A stretch of DNA of 64,000 bases, from assembly GCF_000420085.1 (NCBI RefSeq), contig NZ_ATUG01000001.1, forward strand, positions 1,573,223-1,637,222, written 5' to 3'. The DNA is from Desulfospira joergensenii DSM 10085. GTDB lineage: Bacteria > Desulfobacterota > Desulfobacteria > Desulfobacterales > Desulfobacteraceae. Below, one piece after another: positions 50,839-59,440 of this stretch. The translations under genes and the position numbers were made by a program. The notes beneath the pieces are model-generated. The model was given only the letters and a program-made list of their open reading frames with translations, made no database searches and was not told the DNA's origin. Every line of letters starts with the position of its first letter. The stretch's first letter is position 1.

Positions 50839-51771
50839 TCAGGAGAAAAAAGTGTGAAGGCCAAAGCCTTTTTTTCCGCCGCCTTTCCCTGTTTCCCTTT
50901 CTATTTCTTCTTTATAGGACTGGATAAGAAATTGGAAATCGCTTTTTTTTGCATCCGGTTTCCGGGAGAGCCTCTTGAGCAGATTATTGAACCTGACCGT
51001 GTCGATAATCTCGGGCAGGCTCAGCCACAGATTGACCAGTCCCACTATGTTTTCGCTGGTGATGGGCTTATCCCCGAAAAAAACAGATTCTTTTAAAAAG
51101 GTGTTCATTACCTGGGCGTGCTGCTGTTTCATCTGACGGGCTTTGGGAAGAAGGGCTATGGCCGTTTTCGTGGGGATGTCCGGTATCCGGCTGCAGATAT
51201 TATAAAAGACATTGACTTGATCGGAAGTCATCATCTTTTCCCGGACTTCTTCCTCATAGGCTTCCTGATCTAAATCGTCCGGTCTGAGTTGGGGGATACT
51301 GATCATGAAAAACTGATGAAGGGAGCCGGGTGTCACCCCCTCCAAATCGATAAACGCGCGAAGCGTCAGGATCCGGCTGGTTCCAAATCTTTTTAAGGAT
51401 TCAGCAAATTTTAAAATATCATTGGCGGTAAAATCTTCCGAGGTGCAGATCAATTCAAGAACTTTTAGCTGCTCGTTGCTCCAGTTTTCTATTCTGTGCA
51501 TCAGCACATTTACGTCGACCACCTTGGCTCTTTTTTCTTCACAATATAATTTTAAAATCCGGTACTGGATCGAACCGGGGTCGGCGTTCATGCTTTTTGC
51601 GATATCTTCGAAATCGGCTTTTAAGGATCTTGACGCGGGGATTACAAGAATTTTTTTTTCAGTTATTGATTTTGAATCAGGGCCCAAAACAGCATTGATC
51701 ACTTCTTCCCGGGTTTTCCGGTCCACAAAAGCCTGTGGGGGAGAGCTGACGGAATTTGATTTTTTACTCAT
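50839..51771 (-). CDS. Uncharacterised helical protein
   Basis: 310 aa; not recognised. The N-terminal 40 residues are Ser/Lys-rich. The rest is mostly predicted helix, with LVIPASRSLKADFEDIAKSMNADPGSIQYRIL looking like a helix-turn-helix-type segment and a long region of hydrophobic heptads (VNVFYNICSRIPDIPTKTAIALLPKARQM). The C-terminus ends in a Gly/Lys-rich tail, GKGGGKKGFGLHTFFS. There is no TM, signal peptide or Cys cluster. It stands alone, with AT-rich upstream DNA that carries a perfect 12-bp palindrome 33 nt before the start. Confidence 0.65.
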   Translation of the reverse strand: MSKKSNSVSSPPQAFVDRKTREEVINAVLGPDSKSITEKKILVIPASRSLKADFEDIAKSMNADPGSIQYRILKLYCEEKRAKVVDVNVLMHRIENWSNEQLKVLELICTSEDFTANDILKFAESLKRFGTSRILTLRAFIDLEGVTPGSLHQFFMISIPQLRPDDLDQEAYEEEVREKMMTSDQVNVFYNICSRIPDIPTKTAIALLPKARQMKQQHAQVMNTFLKESVFFGDKPITSENIVGLVNLWLSLPEIIDTVRFNNLLKRLSRKPDAKKSDFQFLIQSYKEEIERETGKGGGKKGFGLHTFFS

Positions 51772-52138
51772 TCCCTTACCCTAAATCAATTTATTGAGAA
51801 ACTCTATTATAATAGAATAAGAACTTGGTCTGAGTCAAGAGAATATAAAAATAGGTACGAATTAAAAAGATTTCATAAATTCATTTTATATACAATCAGG
51901 GGAGATGCGGAACCCATTATTTATCTAGGAGTTTTACTATACTCTTGAAGGGCAAAGCCATTATAGAATGAATTTCTTCTAGCAAACATTCAAGTAAAGA
52001 GGAAAAGGATGGCAAGGGGGATCCCCCCAGGTAAAAAACCGGCAAAAAAGCGGAAATCTTTCGTTTTTTGCAGCATCCCGGCAAACATGGATTTTAAAAA
52101 ACCGGATTCAATGGGATTCACCGCCCGGGGCCTGGACG
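51772..52138. other. AT-rich intergenic region
   Basis: No credible gene. Contains the perfect palindrome CTATTATAATAG at 51804-51815, a possible operator or -10-like site for the minus-strand gene beginning at 51771. The only longer frame, from 52009, runs antisense into the amidohydrolase gene. Confidence 0.4.
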
Positions 52139-53041
52139 TCAGGCGTTTTCCGGGATACGCTGAATATCAAAAAAACGGAGCGCATTTTTGTACAGGATCT
52201 TTTCCAGATCTTCTGATGATACTTTGGAATCCCTCAGCCAAATCAATTCCCGGTCCCAGGCATAGGGAATGTTGGGAAAGTCGGAGCCATACATGATCCG
52301 GTCTTTTCGATAGGTCGACAGGTCCGGTTTTTCCGGCAGGGGAAAATAATCGGTCAGAACCATGGCCGTATCCAGCCACAGGTTGTCGTATCTCTCTGCC
52401 AGGTGTTTATACTCGGTGATTTCACCGAAACCCAGGTGGGGAACGCAGATCTTAAGCCCTGGAAAATTTTTCAGAATCCGTTCGACCTTGTCCGCCCGGC
52501 AGAGTTCGTAAGGATCGCAGCGGTACTGCTCGCTTTTGGGCTCTGTTCCGGCATGGATGACCAGGGGCTTGCCCTGGTCCCGACAGATATCGCAGACTTC
52601 ATCCATTTCAAAAGAGTCCATGTCAAAACATTGGACATGGACGTGGAGCTTGACTCCGCCCAGACCCTTTTCAAAAGCCCGGTCCAGAATTTCCCGGGCC
52701 CGGTCCTCCCCCGGGAATATCGTGGCCATTCCCGTCACCCTGCCCGGGAAACGGTTCTGGATATCGATCATATACTCGTTGAGAAAATCGGCAATCCCGG
52801 GTTTGTGGGCGTATTGAAGGGCCACCACATGGCCGACCCCGTGATCCAGGAGAAAGGCGATCAAATCCTGACTCTTTTCCCGGTACCGGGTCTTCCAGGC
52901 ATGCTCATCAAACCAGTCCCTCACCGCCTGAAAGATCAGATCCGGAAAAACATGAACATGGGCGTCAATGACTCTGGAAAACCCCTTGGGAAGAGAATCT
53001 CCTTCAAGGTCGTCATAACAGGGCAGATCCGGTTTGAGCAT
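52139..53041 (-). CDS. Amidohydrolase-2 family protein (TIM-barrel metal hydrolase/decarboxylase)
   Basis: 300 aa from ATG 53041, which has GGAGGAG upstream; the earlier frame start adds a Trp/Phe-rich stretch without support. VIDAHVHVFPDLIF is the metal-binding HxH; GLGGVKLHVHVQCFDMDSFEM (barrel strand with KLH), KPLVIHAGTEPKSEQY (His), ICVPHLGFGEI (His) and IMYGSDFPNIPYAWD (catalytic Asp) complete the amidohydrolase_2 set. This family includes ACMSD and gamma-resorcylate decarboxylase; the substrate is unknown. Single gene. Confidence 0.85.
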   Translation of the reverse strand: MLKPDLPCYDDLEGDSLPKGFSRVIDAHVHVFPDLIFQAVRDWFDEHAWKTRYREKSQDLIAFLLDHGVGHVVALQYAHKPGIADFLNEYMIDIQNRFPGRVTGMATIFPGEDRAREILDRAFEKGLGGVKLHVHVQCFDMDSFEMDEVCDICRDQGKPLVIHAGTEPKSEQYRCDPYELCRADKVERILKNFPGLKICVPHLGFGEITEYKHLAERYDNLWLDTAMVLTDYFPLPEKPDLSTYRKDRIMYGSDFPNIPYAWDRELIWLRDSKVSSEDLEKILYKNALRFFDIQRIPENA

Positions 53042-53647
53042 GGCGCATCTCCTCCAAAAAGTAAAACAGGAGCCACTATACCAGAAAAATTCTGACAACA
53101 AAAATCATTCCTTATCCCTGATCCGGGGCAAACGCTTGTAAAAAATTTGGCAGGGGATTAGGGACAAAACCGGCAACGGCTATCTCAAATCCGTTGACCA
53201 TGGGGGAAAAGCTGGAAAGCGTCTGCCTATTACATAACAGCGCTGGGGAACGAAACAGCGGGCCAAGGGAATTCATCGTGATGATTTGCCCAGAATTTTC
53301 TTTCGTGACTGTTGATCCGGGTACGCTGTTGTCAAAAATAGACCTATGTGTGAATTAGCAGGGAATGTGAGGTTTTTGGATAGAGGGCGGGATTAGGTGG
53401 GATTTGACGGGAAGCCGTGGGACTGACAAGGGTTCTGAATGTGGAGAAGGCAAAAAACAACGCTCGATTTCAATCTCAGGGAAATTGGCTGAATGTATTT
53501 GATATTGCACATAATGTCAGATTTTTAAAAACTGGTTAAAGAGTTATTACAATATGTTAAGTTAATATCCGTTTCCAAGTTTATTTTTAATGCTCGGTTT
53601 TTATGGGAATTTTTAAGGCGATTCCATGTTTTTTATATCGAAACTGA
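53042..53647. other. Gene-poor region, possible decayed DNA
   Basis: About 600 nt with stops in all frames and no recognised gene, RNA or repeat. The left 300 nt are of normal composition and the right 150 nt become AT-rich. It borders the AT-rich lipoprotein/TA block and may be a remnant of transferred DNA. Confidence 0.35.
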
Positions 53648-54064
53648 CTATCCTCTGACATTCATTTGGTATGAAAAAAGAGAAGCTATAAATTCTTTTT
53701 CGGTTGTGAATGCTCTTTTGAATTTTATAGTTTTTCCTAATGAGCCCTGCCCTCCTTGGATATTTACGGTATCTACAATCTTTCCATAATTTATCAGGAA
53801 TAGTGTAAAATTAGCTTGTTTGAACGCCTCCCATGTAGCAGATCCTATATATGTAACTGTTCCATCGATTATAAATTCATTCTTTCCTTCTAATCTGCTG
53901 ATCCTGGCAGAGATTTTGAAGTTATTATCTTCCCACTCACATGTTTTTGGAAGTTTGTAACATGGGCAGACGGCAGAATCTGCCATATTGACACGTGATC
54001 CAATATAACTGGAAGTACATGACTGAAGAATGGCTATGGATAAAATTAATATAAACTTTTTCAT
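53648..54064 (-). CDS. Predicted lipoprotein
   Basis: 138 aa from ATG 54064 (MKKFILILSIAILQSC), a short lipoprotein signal with lipobox LQSC; the longer frame to 54169 adds an unlikely leader. The mature part has two closely spaced Cys (CPCYKLPKTC) and a beta-rich domain: FKISARISRLEGKNEFIIDGTVTYIGSATWEAFKQANFTLFLINYGKIVDTVNI, with GSATWE recalling conserved domains of small envelope lipoproteins. AT-rich codon use differs from the core genome. Function unknown. Confidence 0.55.
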   Translation of the reverse strand: MKKFILILSIAILQSCTSSYIGSRVNMADSAVCPCYKLPKTCEWEDNNFKISARISRLEGKNEFIIDGTVTYIGSATWEAFKQANFTLFLINYGKIVDTVNIQGGQGSLGKTIKFKRAFTTEKEFIASLFSYQMNVRG

Positions 54065-54611
54065 AATATTGTACTTCTCAAAAAGAATTAATCGAACTGA
54101 ACTTGGCCTATATATATTAATGATGGAACCAGATTGATTCAAATTATCCTGAATAAAGATGGGATGCAATGTCTAATTTGTATGTAATTTCAGACATTCG
54201 GGCGGCCTTGGTATATGCAGGGTGTTTTCCGGGGGGAGGGAAAGTTTATTATTTTTCTTTCGGTCCGGCAACCACCTATGAAATAGAGGGGGCCGAAGTG
54301 GAAAACCTTGCAGCAGTAACCGCTTTTGTGTTTATGGATGCGGGCCGTGAGTTCTACCGTGTTCGGGATGCTTTCAACGCTGGTTTCCATTGCGAGAGCC
54401 AGGGCCTGTCGATCCCATCTGTAAGGAAGGCAGTCAAAAACATTTTGCTGCAGGAGACGAGGAGTTTTAGGATCCGTTGTCATATCCGGGATCACATACT
54501 ATGTATAAACCTGAATTTTGGTTGTTTGGTCCTGCCACCAGATCTTGTGGTTGGACAATTTCAGGAAAAGCGATCGCTCTTCCATTAATGTTCTGTCTCA
54601 AAACTACCACC
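54065..54611. other. Unresolved region with competing overlapping ORFs
   Basis: Two frames overlap on opposite strands (54169-54588 plus; 54190-54495 minus). Neither has a good ribosome-binding site, recognisable domain or family motif, so neither is called as a gene. The AT-poor to AT-rich mix suggests rearranged sequence in front of the toxin-antitoxin module. Confidence 0.35.
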
Positions 54612-54640
54612 TTGACAAAGCGTACGCCATGCCGTACAAT
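54612..54640 (+). promoter_or_regulatory. Promoter and operator of the toxin-antitoxin module
   Basis: TTGACA (54612-54617), 17-nt spacer, TACAAT (54635-54640). Between and over them lies an inverted repeat with arms GTACG (54622-54626) and CGTAC (54633-54637), a good place for autorepression by the antitoxin. A GGAGGT ribosome site at 54661-54666 serves ATG 54670. Confidence 0.7.
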
Positions 54641-54669
54641 TATGTTGATTCAAGACACAAGGAGGTAAT

Positions 54670-54912
54670 ATGACAATCTTATCTGCAACAGAAGCCCGTT
54701 CCAATCTCTACAGGCTTATTGATCAGACATCATCATCCCATGAGCCAATTATAATCACAGGAAAGAGAGGGAATGCGGTCCTTCTTTCTGAAGAAGACTG
54801 GAAATCAATTCAAGAAACAATGTTTTTACTCAACATCCCTGGAATGCGTGAATCCATACAGGATGGAATGTCAACTCCAGTCGAAGATTGCAGTGAGGAT
54901 CTTGACTGGTGA
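54670..54912 (+). CDS. Antitoxin of Phd/YefM family
   Basis: 80 aa. MTILSATEARSNLYRLIDQTSSSHEPIIITGKRGNAVLLSEEDWKSIQETMFL is the full Phd/YefM DNA-binding domain: dimer with the ATEAR helix, ITGKRGNAVLLSEEDW strand-helix. The acidic C-terminus (EDCSEDLDW) is the toxin-binding tail. It should bind its own operator and neutralise the toxin. The stop overlaps the toxin start by 4 nt (GTGA). Confidence 0.93.
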   Translation: MTILSATEARSNLYRLIDQTSSSHEPIIITGKRGNAVLLSEEDWKSIQETMFLLNIPGMRESIQDGMSTPVEDCSEDLDW

Positions 54913-55172
54913 TTTGGAAAGTTGTCTATACAAAACAAGCTCAGAAGGATGCAAAGAAACTATCAAAATCGGGGTTAAAATCAAAAGCAGAGGAAATCAT
55001 AGATATTTTAAAAACAGACCCATTCCAAACTCCTCCTTCCTATGAAAAACTTGCAGGTGACTTATCTGGTGCATATTCTAGAAGATTAAATATTCAACAT
55101 AGAATCGTATACCAAGTCATAAATCCTGATAAAACTGTTAAAGTCCTCCGCATGTGGACACATTATGGATGA
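54909..55172 (+). CDS. Txe/YoeB-family mRNA-interferase toxin
   Basis: 87 aa starting at GTG 54909. IWKVVYTKQAQKDAKKLSKSGLKSKAEEIIDILKTDPFQTPPSYEKLAGDLSGAYSRRLNIQHRIVYQV is the YoeB fold, with Lys/Arg on the RNA side, the ...SRRLNIQHRIVYQV strand that carries the catalytic Arg/His, and RMWTHYG at the C-terminus with the conserved HY. A ribosome-dependent endoribonuclease. Lies in an AT-rich block with other accessory-looking DNA. Confidence 0.93.
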   Translation: MIWKVVYTKQAQKDAKKLSKSGLKSKAEEIIDILKTDPFQTPPSYEKLAGDLSGAYSRRLNIQHRIVYQVINPDKTVKVLRMWTHYG

Positions 55173-55402
55173 ATGACAGAGCAAAACTCTCGAGCTGGAC
55201 CAGGCCTACTGAGCGGCCTTTTCGGAGGTTTCTGGTCTAGGAAAATTTATCTTTTTATCGGAGTTTGGGGTTAAAAAGCCTGGCCTCTCAGCTCCCCGTC
55301 ATAAATTACATTTTATACTTTATCAGCTCTTTTCGATCGCCTAACAGGAACCCGGCAAATTAAGGTCTATAGAATCAAAAATTGACTGAGGATCTCCAAT
55401 TT

Positions 55403-55951
55403 TCAGGCCAAAACGATCCGGATCCCGATCCCCACAAGAACCAGTCCCCCGACAATCTCCATGGATTTGCCGAAAAGATCTCCCAGCCGCCTTCCGATCA
55501 TGATGGCCAGCCAGGAAACTGCCGAAGTCACCAGGCCGATGACCAGGACCGGCATCCAGATCCTGACCTCCATCATGGCAAAGCTTACGCCCACGGCCAT
55601 GGCATCCAGGCTGACGGCAATGCTCAGGACCACCATGGTCATCCCCTTTGAAGGATCTTTTTTCAGGGTTTCTCCGGTTTTGTCCATGCCGGAAATCAGC
55701 ATCCTCCCCCCCACAAAGAGCAGCAGGGCAAAGGCGATCCAATGGGCAAAGGCCTGGACATAGGAGACAAAGGAAATCCCCAGAAAATATCCCAGCAGGG
55801 GCATGAGGGCCTGGAACAGGCCAAAGTGAAAGGCCAGCCGGAAGACCGCCCTTTTATTCCCGGCATATCCGGCTGAGGCCGCGCCCAGAGACACGGCGGC
55901 CGCGTCCATGGCCAGGGCCAGGGCTATGATCAGAATGTCTATTGTATCCAT
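55403..55951 (-). CDS. mntP: MntP-type manganese efflux pump
   Basis: 182 aa with six TM helices. Two repeats carry the LALAMDAAAVSLG and LSIAVSLDAMAVGVSF motifs with the membrane Asp residues of the MntP (UPF0059) family. Exports Mn(II). No mntR box or yybP-type riboswitch was identified upstream; a palindromic repeat (copy C) lies 23 nt before the start. Confidence 0.92.
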   Translation of the reverse strand: MDTIDILIIALALAMDAAAVSLGAASAGYAGNKRAVFRLAFHFGLFQALMPLLGYFLGISFVSYVQAFAHWIAFALLLFVGGRMLISGMDKTGETLKKDPSKGMTMVVLSIAVSLDAMAVGVSFAMMEVRIWMPVLVIGLVTSAVSWLAIMIGRRLGDLFGKSMEIVGGLVLVGIGIRIVLA

Positions 55952-55973
55952 GGATTTGTTCTACGTGTTTCAT

Positions 55974-56095
55974 GTTTGGAGAAAGGCGTAAGCATATACG
56001 AGGCGCAAGAAATTTTAAGGCCGGAGCGTACTGCAGTACGTGGGGACCTTGAAATTTTGAAGCAACGCCGCAGATGGGTGAATTCTCATTCAAAC
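55974..56095 (+). repeat. 122-bp palindromic element, copy C
   Basis: Exactly 122 bp. GTTTG...CAAAC termini; GAGGCGCAAGAAATTTTAAGG left arm; perfect 14-bp centre CGTACTGCAGTACG; right arm CCTTGAAATTT and GCCGCAGATGGG. It ends 1 nt before the stop codon (minus strand) of the gene at 56097-56522, so it lies directly 3' of that gene and upstream of mntP. Confidence 0.85.
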
Positions 56096-56096
56096 C

Positions 56097-56522
56097 CTAT
56101 TTAATGAGGCCGGATGGAAACTCCCTGGTCTCCCCCTCCAGGGTCAGCAGGGTCCAGTTACCGTTTTCCTCCTGGGCGGCCACCAGGCAGTCCAGCCGGG
56201 TCCCGTCATTCAGGGTGACAAAGCATTCCCCGGTCTCATTCAGGGTGTTGACCCGGATAAATTTTTTATCCCTGGCCAGGAGTTTAAAATTTTCAGCGGC
56301 CCGTTCAATGGCAATGATCCGGTTATACTCGGTCTCATCAATGGCCCGGATTTCCTGGCGCAGTTCATGGATCTGGTTCTTCATGCCGGCAATGACGGCC
56401 ACTGTCTTTTCAATTTCCTCTTTCTGATCCGAGGGGATGGAAACCAGGATCTGTTTGTGCAGTTCCATATCGGTTTCAATAAAATTGATCTTCTGTAAAA
56501 TCCCTTTGACTCTATTGTTCAT
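56097..56522 (-). CDS. Coiled-coil protein with C-terminal beta domain
   Basis: 141 aa; not recognised as a named family. Residues about 5-75 form a coiled coil (ILVSIPSDQKEEIEKTVAVIAGMKNQIHELRQEIRAID); residues 85-141 are a beta-rich domain (FIRVNTLNETGECFVTLNDGTRLDCLVAAQEENGNWTLLTLEGETREFPSGLI). Cytosolic. Stop is followed directly by palindromic copy C. Confidence 0.6.
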   Translation of the reverse strand: MNNRVKGILQKINFIETDMELHKQILVSIPSDQKEEIEKTVAVIAGMKNQIHELRQEIRAIDETEYNRIIAIERAAENFKLLARDKKFIRVNTLNETGECFVTLNDGTRLDCLVAAQEENGNWTLLTLEGETREFPSGLIK

Positions 56523-56871
56523 AGGTTCTTAACCATCATCCATTTTTCTTTGTTGATTTTTAATTGTGTCAGCCGGACCGGCTACCCTTTCCTGGCTCAG
56601 GACCGGCATTGACTGCCGTCTTTTTCAGCCCTTTGAGCTCCCCTGGATATCCAGGCCAGCAGTCGGAGAAGAAAATTCTTCTTTTTCTTCTCCCGGCTGC
56701 CGGTATTTTCCCCCAAAGGGCTGCCTCCGGTGTTCATATCCTCTTGTCAATCCCCCTGTTCACACCTGATTTAAATATCCAACTGGGTTCCCCATACGGG
56801 TCTGAAAGGGATGCCGGACCCGAAATTCATTCCGGCCCGGCATTCTATTAGGATCTTGCCAGGCAAAAACC
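56523..56871. other. Intergenic region with two hairpins
   Basis: No credible gene; the ORF at 56564-56851 has no family signs. A long imperfect hairpin at 56657-56700 has arms CAGCAGTCGGAGAAGAAAA and TTTTTCTTCTCCCGGCTG. A second, ATGCCGG...CCGGCAT at 56811-56843, lies 28 nt after the fumarase stop on the minus strand and may be its terminator. Confidence 0.45.
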
Positions 56872-58482
56872 TTACAGAAGGTCCGCGTAAAAATCATTGC
56901 CCTTGTCATCCACGATGATAAAGGCCGGGAAATTTTCAACGGTGATCATGTAGACGGCTTCCATGCCCAGTTCTTCGTACTCCACCAGCTCTACCTTTTT
57001 GATGAAATCCTTGCCCAGCCGGGCCGCAGGACCGCCCGGAGAGCCCAGGTAAAATCCGCCAAAGGTTTTGCAGGCGTCGGTGACCTGGCGGGTTCTGTTG
57101 CCCTTGGCCAGCATGATCATGGAGGCCCCCTCTTTCTGGAACACAGGAACATAGGGATCCATTCTTCCGGCCGTGGTGGGGCCGAAGGAACCCGAGGCTT
57201 CTCCCTCCGGGGTCTTGGCAGGCCCTGCATAGTAGATAATATGGTTCTTGAGATAATCGGGCAGGCCTTTACCGTCCTCGAACCGCTCCATGAACTTGGC
57301 ATGGGCAATGTCCCGGGCCACGATGATCTTTCCGGTCAGAGAGAGGCGGGTGGAAACGGGATACCGGGACAATTCCGCCCGGATCTCGTCCATGGGCCGG
57401 TTAAGATCAATGTCCACAGCCGGCTTCATCTCAGGCTCGGTTTTCGGCAGATACCTTGCCGGATCTTCTTCCAGCTGTTCCAGGAAGATCCCGTCCCGGG
57501 TGATCTTGCCCTTTATCTGACGGTCCGCGGAACAGGATACCCCGATACCGATGGGGCAGGAGGCCCCGTGGCGGGGCAGGCGGATGACCCGGATATCCAG
57601 GGCAAAATGCTTACCCCCGAACTGGGCGCCCAGGCCCAGTTCCTGGGACCGGACCAGGACTTTTTCTTCCAGATCCCTGTCCCGGAAGGCATGGGCCGTC
57701 TCACTGCCCGTTTCAGGAAGGGAGTCCAGATACCGGGCAGATGCCAGTTTTACCGCCTTTAAATTGAGTTCGGCAGAGGTCCCTCCGATGACAAAGGCGA
57801 TGTGGTAGGGGGGACAGGCAGCCGTACCTAAGGCCTTCATCTTGTCCGTCATGAAATCCAGAAGACTTTCTTCGGAGTTGAGCACAGCCTTGGTCATCTG
57901 GAACAGGGCGGTCTTATTGGCAGAGCCCCCGCCCTTGGCCATGAAGAGGAACTTGTACTCCTCCCCCCGGATGGCGGCAATATCGATCTGGGCCGGCATA
58001 TTGGTCTTTGTGTTGGCCTCTTTGTACATGGTCAGGGGCGCATTCTGGGAATACCGCAGATAATTTTGGGTATAGGCCTCAAAGGCCCCCCTGGAAAGCT
58101 CTTCTTCATCATCGGACCAGGTCCAGACCTGCTGACCCTTCTTGGCCATGACAATGGCCGTGCCCGTATCCTGGCACATGGGATAGACCTTGCCCGCTGC
58201 AATGGCGGCATTCTTCAGGAGTTCCAGGGCCACGTACCGGTCATTGTCCGAACTCTCCGGATCATCTATGATCATTTTGAGTTTTTCCAGATGCTCCGGC
58301 CGGTAAAGATGGGCCGCATCCTTAAAGGCCTGGGAGGCCAGCAGACTCAAAGCCTGGGGTTCCACCATGAGAACCTCCTGCCCCTCAAATTCCCTGACCC
58401 GTACATGCTCCTTTGTTAAAAGACGATACTCGGTTTCGTCTTTCCCCAGGGGGAACATGGATTCATATTTAAATTCACTCAT
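56872..58482 (-). CDS. fumA: Class I (iron-sulfur) fumarate hydratase, single-chain
   Basis: 536 aa. N-terminal alpha-type domain with [34 protein letters not shown] (Cys in PMCQDTG), [52 protein letters not shown] (two further Cys ligands), and a C-terminal beta-type domain with [47 protein letters not shown] and [24 protein letters not shown]. Interconverts fumarate and malate; a 4Fe-4S enzyme suited to anoxic cells. Downstream of frdCAB in the same direction with copy D between. Confidence 0.95.
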   Translation of the reverse strand: MSEFKYESMFPLGKDETEYRLLTKEHVRVREFEGQEVLMVEPQALSLLASQAFKDAAHLYRPEHLEKLKMIIDDPESSDNDRYVALELLKNAAIAAGKVYPMCQDTGTAIVMAKKGQQVWTWSDDEEELSRGAFEAYTQNYLRYSQNAPLTMYKEANTKTNMPAQIDIAAIRGEEYKFLFMAKGGGSANKTALFQMTKAVLNSEESLLDFMTDKMKALGTAACPPYHIAFVIGGTSAELNLKAVKLASARYLDSLPETGSETAHAFRDRDLEEKVLVRSQELGLGAQFGGKHFALDIRVIRLPRHGASCPIGIGVSCSADRQIKGKITRDGIFLEQLEEDPARYLPKTEPEMKPAVDIDLNRPMDEIRAELSRYPVSTRLSLTGKIIVARDIAHAKFMERFEDGKGLPDYLKNHIIYYAGPAKTPEGEASGSFGPTTAGRMDPYVPVFQKEGASMIMLAKGNRTRQVTDACKTFGGFYLGSPGGPAARLGKDFIKKVELVEYEELGMEAVYMITVENFPAFIIVDDKGNDFYADLL

Positions 58483-58582
58483 TTTTCCACCTTTTTATGC
58501 AAACAGGCAGCAAGGCAGTAATCCGCCTGCTGCCCGTTGATATTGTCTTATTTTCCGACTATTAAATAGTATTGCCACTCAG

Positions 58583-58704
58583 GCTTGAGCGAGAATTTGC
58601 CCATATGCAAGGCGCAAGAAATTTTAAGACCAGAGCGTACTGAAGTACGTGGGGATCTTGAAATTTTGCAGCAACGCCGCAAATGGGGGAATATTCGTTC
58701 AAGC
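58583..58704 (+). repeat. 122-bp palindromic element, copy D
   Basis: Exactly 122 bp. Termini GCTTGA...TCAAGC, left arm ATGCAAGGCGCAAGAAATTTTAAG, centre CGTAC-TGAA-GTACG, right arm GATCTTGAAATTTTGCAGC and GCCGCAAATGGG. It ends 1 nt before the frdB stop (minus strand) and so lies in the frdB-fumA gap. Confidence 0.87.
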
Positions 58705-58705
58705 A

Positions 58706-59440
58706 TCACCTGGTTAATGCCATCTTCCTTCTGAGATAGGCGATTTGTGTCTGATGGGGCAGATCCTTGGGGCAATAGTCCTCACACCCCAGCAGGGTCA
58801 TGCAGCCGAACACGCCGTCGTCATTGCCCATGATCTCATAGAACTCCTGATCGGACCGTTTGTCCCTGGGATCCAGGGCATACCGGGCCAGTCTCATGAA
58901 GCCCACGGCAGAAAGGAAATCCGGGCGCATGCGCTTGGTGGCGCAGGCAGACACACAGGCCCCGCATTCCACGCACCGTTCCAGTTCGTAGATCTCGTCT
59001 GCCACATCCGGGTCCATGCGCTCTTCCAGCTTGTCAAAGTTGACATCGTCTGCATTCTGGTCATGGATCCAGGATTCCACCCGTTCGCTCATGGCCCGCA
59101 TGAATTTGCCCGTGTTCACGGACAGGTCCCCGATGAGTTCAAACCCGGGCAGGGGCAGAAGCTTGATCTGACCATCTTCAAACTTTGAGGTCAGAGTCCG
59201 ACAGGCCAGATCGGGCTGGCCGTTGATCACCATGGCGCAGGATCCGCAGATCCCGGCCCGGCAGACAAAGTCAAACTGGAGGGAGGGGTCCTGGTGCTCA
59301 CGGATCTCGTTCAATGCAATGAATATGGTCATCCCAGGTGCTTCGGTGACCTCGTAGGTTACCATGCGGGGCTTGTCCCCCGCCTTCTGGGGATTGTATC
59401 TGAATACCTGAATCTTTAATACTCTTTCCTGGTCGCTCAT
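58706..59440 (-). CDS. frdB: Fumarate reductase/succinate dehydrogenase iron-sulfur subunit
   Basis: 244 aa. Plant-type 2Fe-2S site in CRAGICGSCAMVINGQPDLAC; 4Fe-4S ligands CVECGACVSACATKR; third cluster region CMTLLGCEDYCPKDLP. Passes electrons between FrdA and the cytochrome b. Its ATG shares one base with the frdA stop, indicating translational coupling. Confidence 0.95.
   Translation of the reverse strand: MSDQERVLKIQVFRYNPQKAGDKPRMVTYEVTEAPGMTIFIALNEIREHQDPSLQFDFVCRAGICGSCAMVINGQPDLACRTLTSKFEDGQIKLLPLPGFELIGDLSVNTGKFMRAMSERVESWIHDQNADDVNFDKLEERMDPDVADEIYELERCVECGACVSACATKRMRPDFLSAVGFMRLARYALDPRDKRSDQEFYEIMGNDDGVFGCMTLLGCEDYCPKDLPHQTQIAYLRRKMALTR

Noticed and set aside
54169..54588. Overlapping ORFs on both strands before the toxin-antitoxin module
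   Set aside because: No ribosome-binding site, no motif, and the two frames exclude each other; left as an unresolved region.
56564..56851. 95-aa ORF in the fumarase downstream gap
   Set aside because: Pro/Ser-rich random-looking translation across two hairpins; no start signal.
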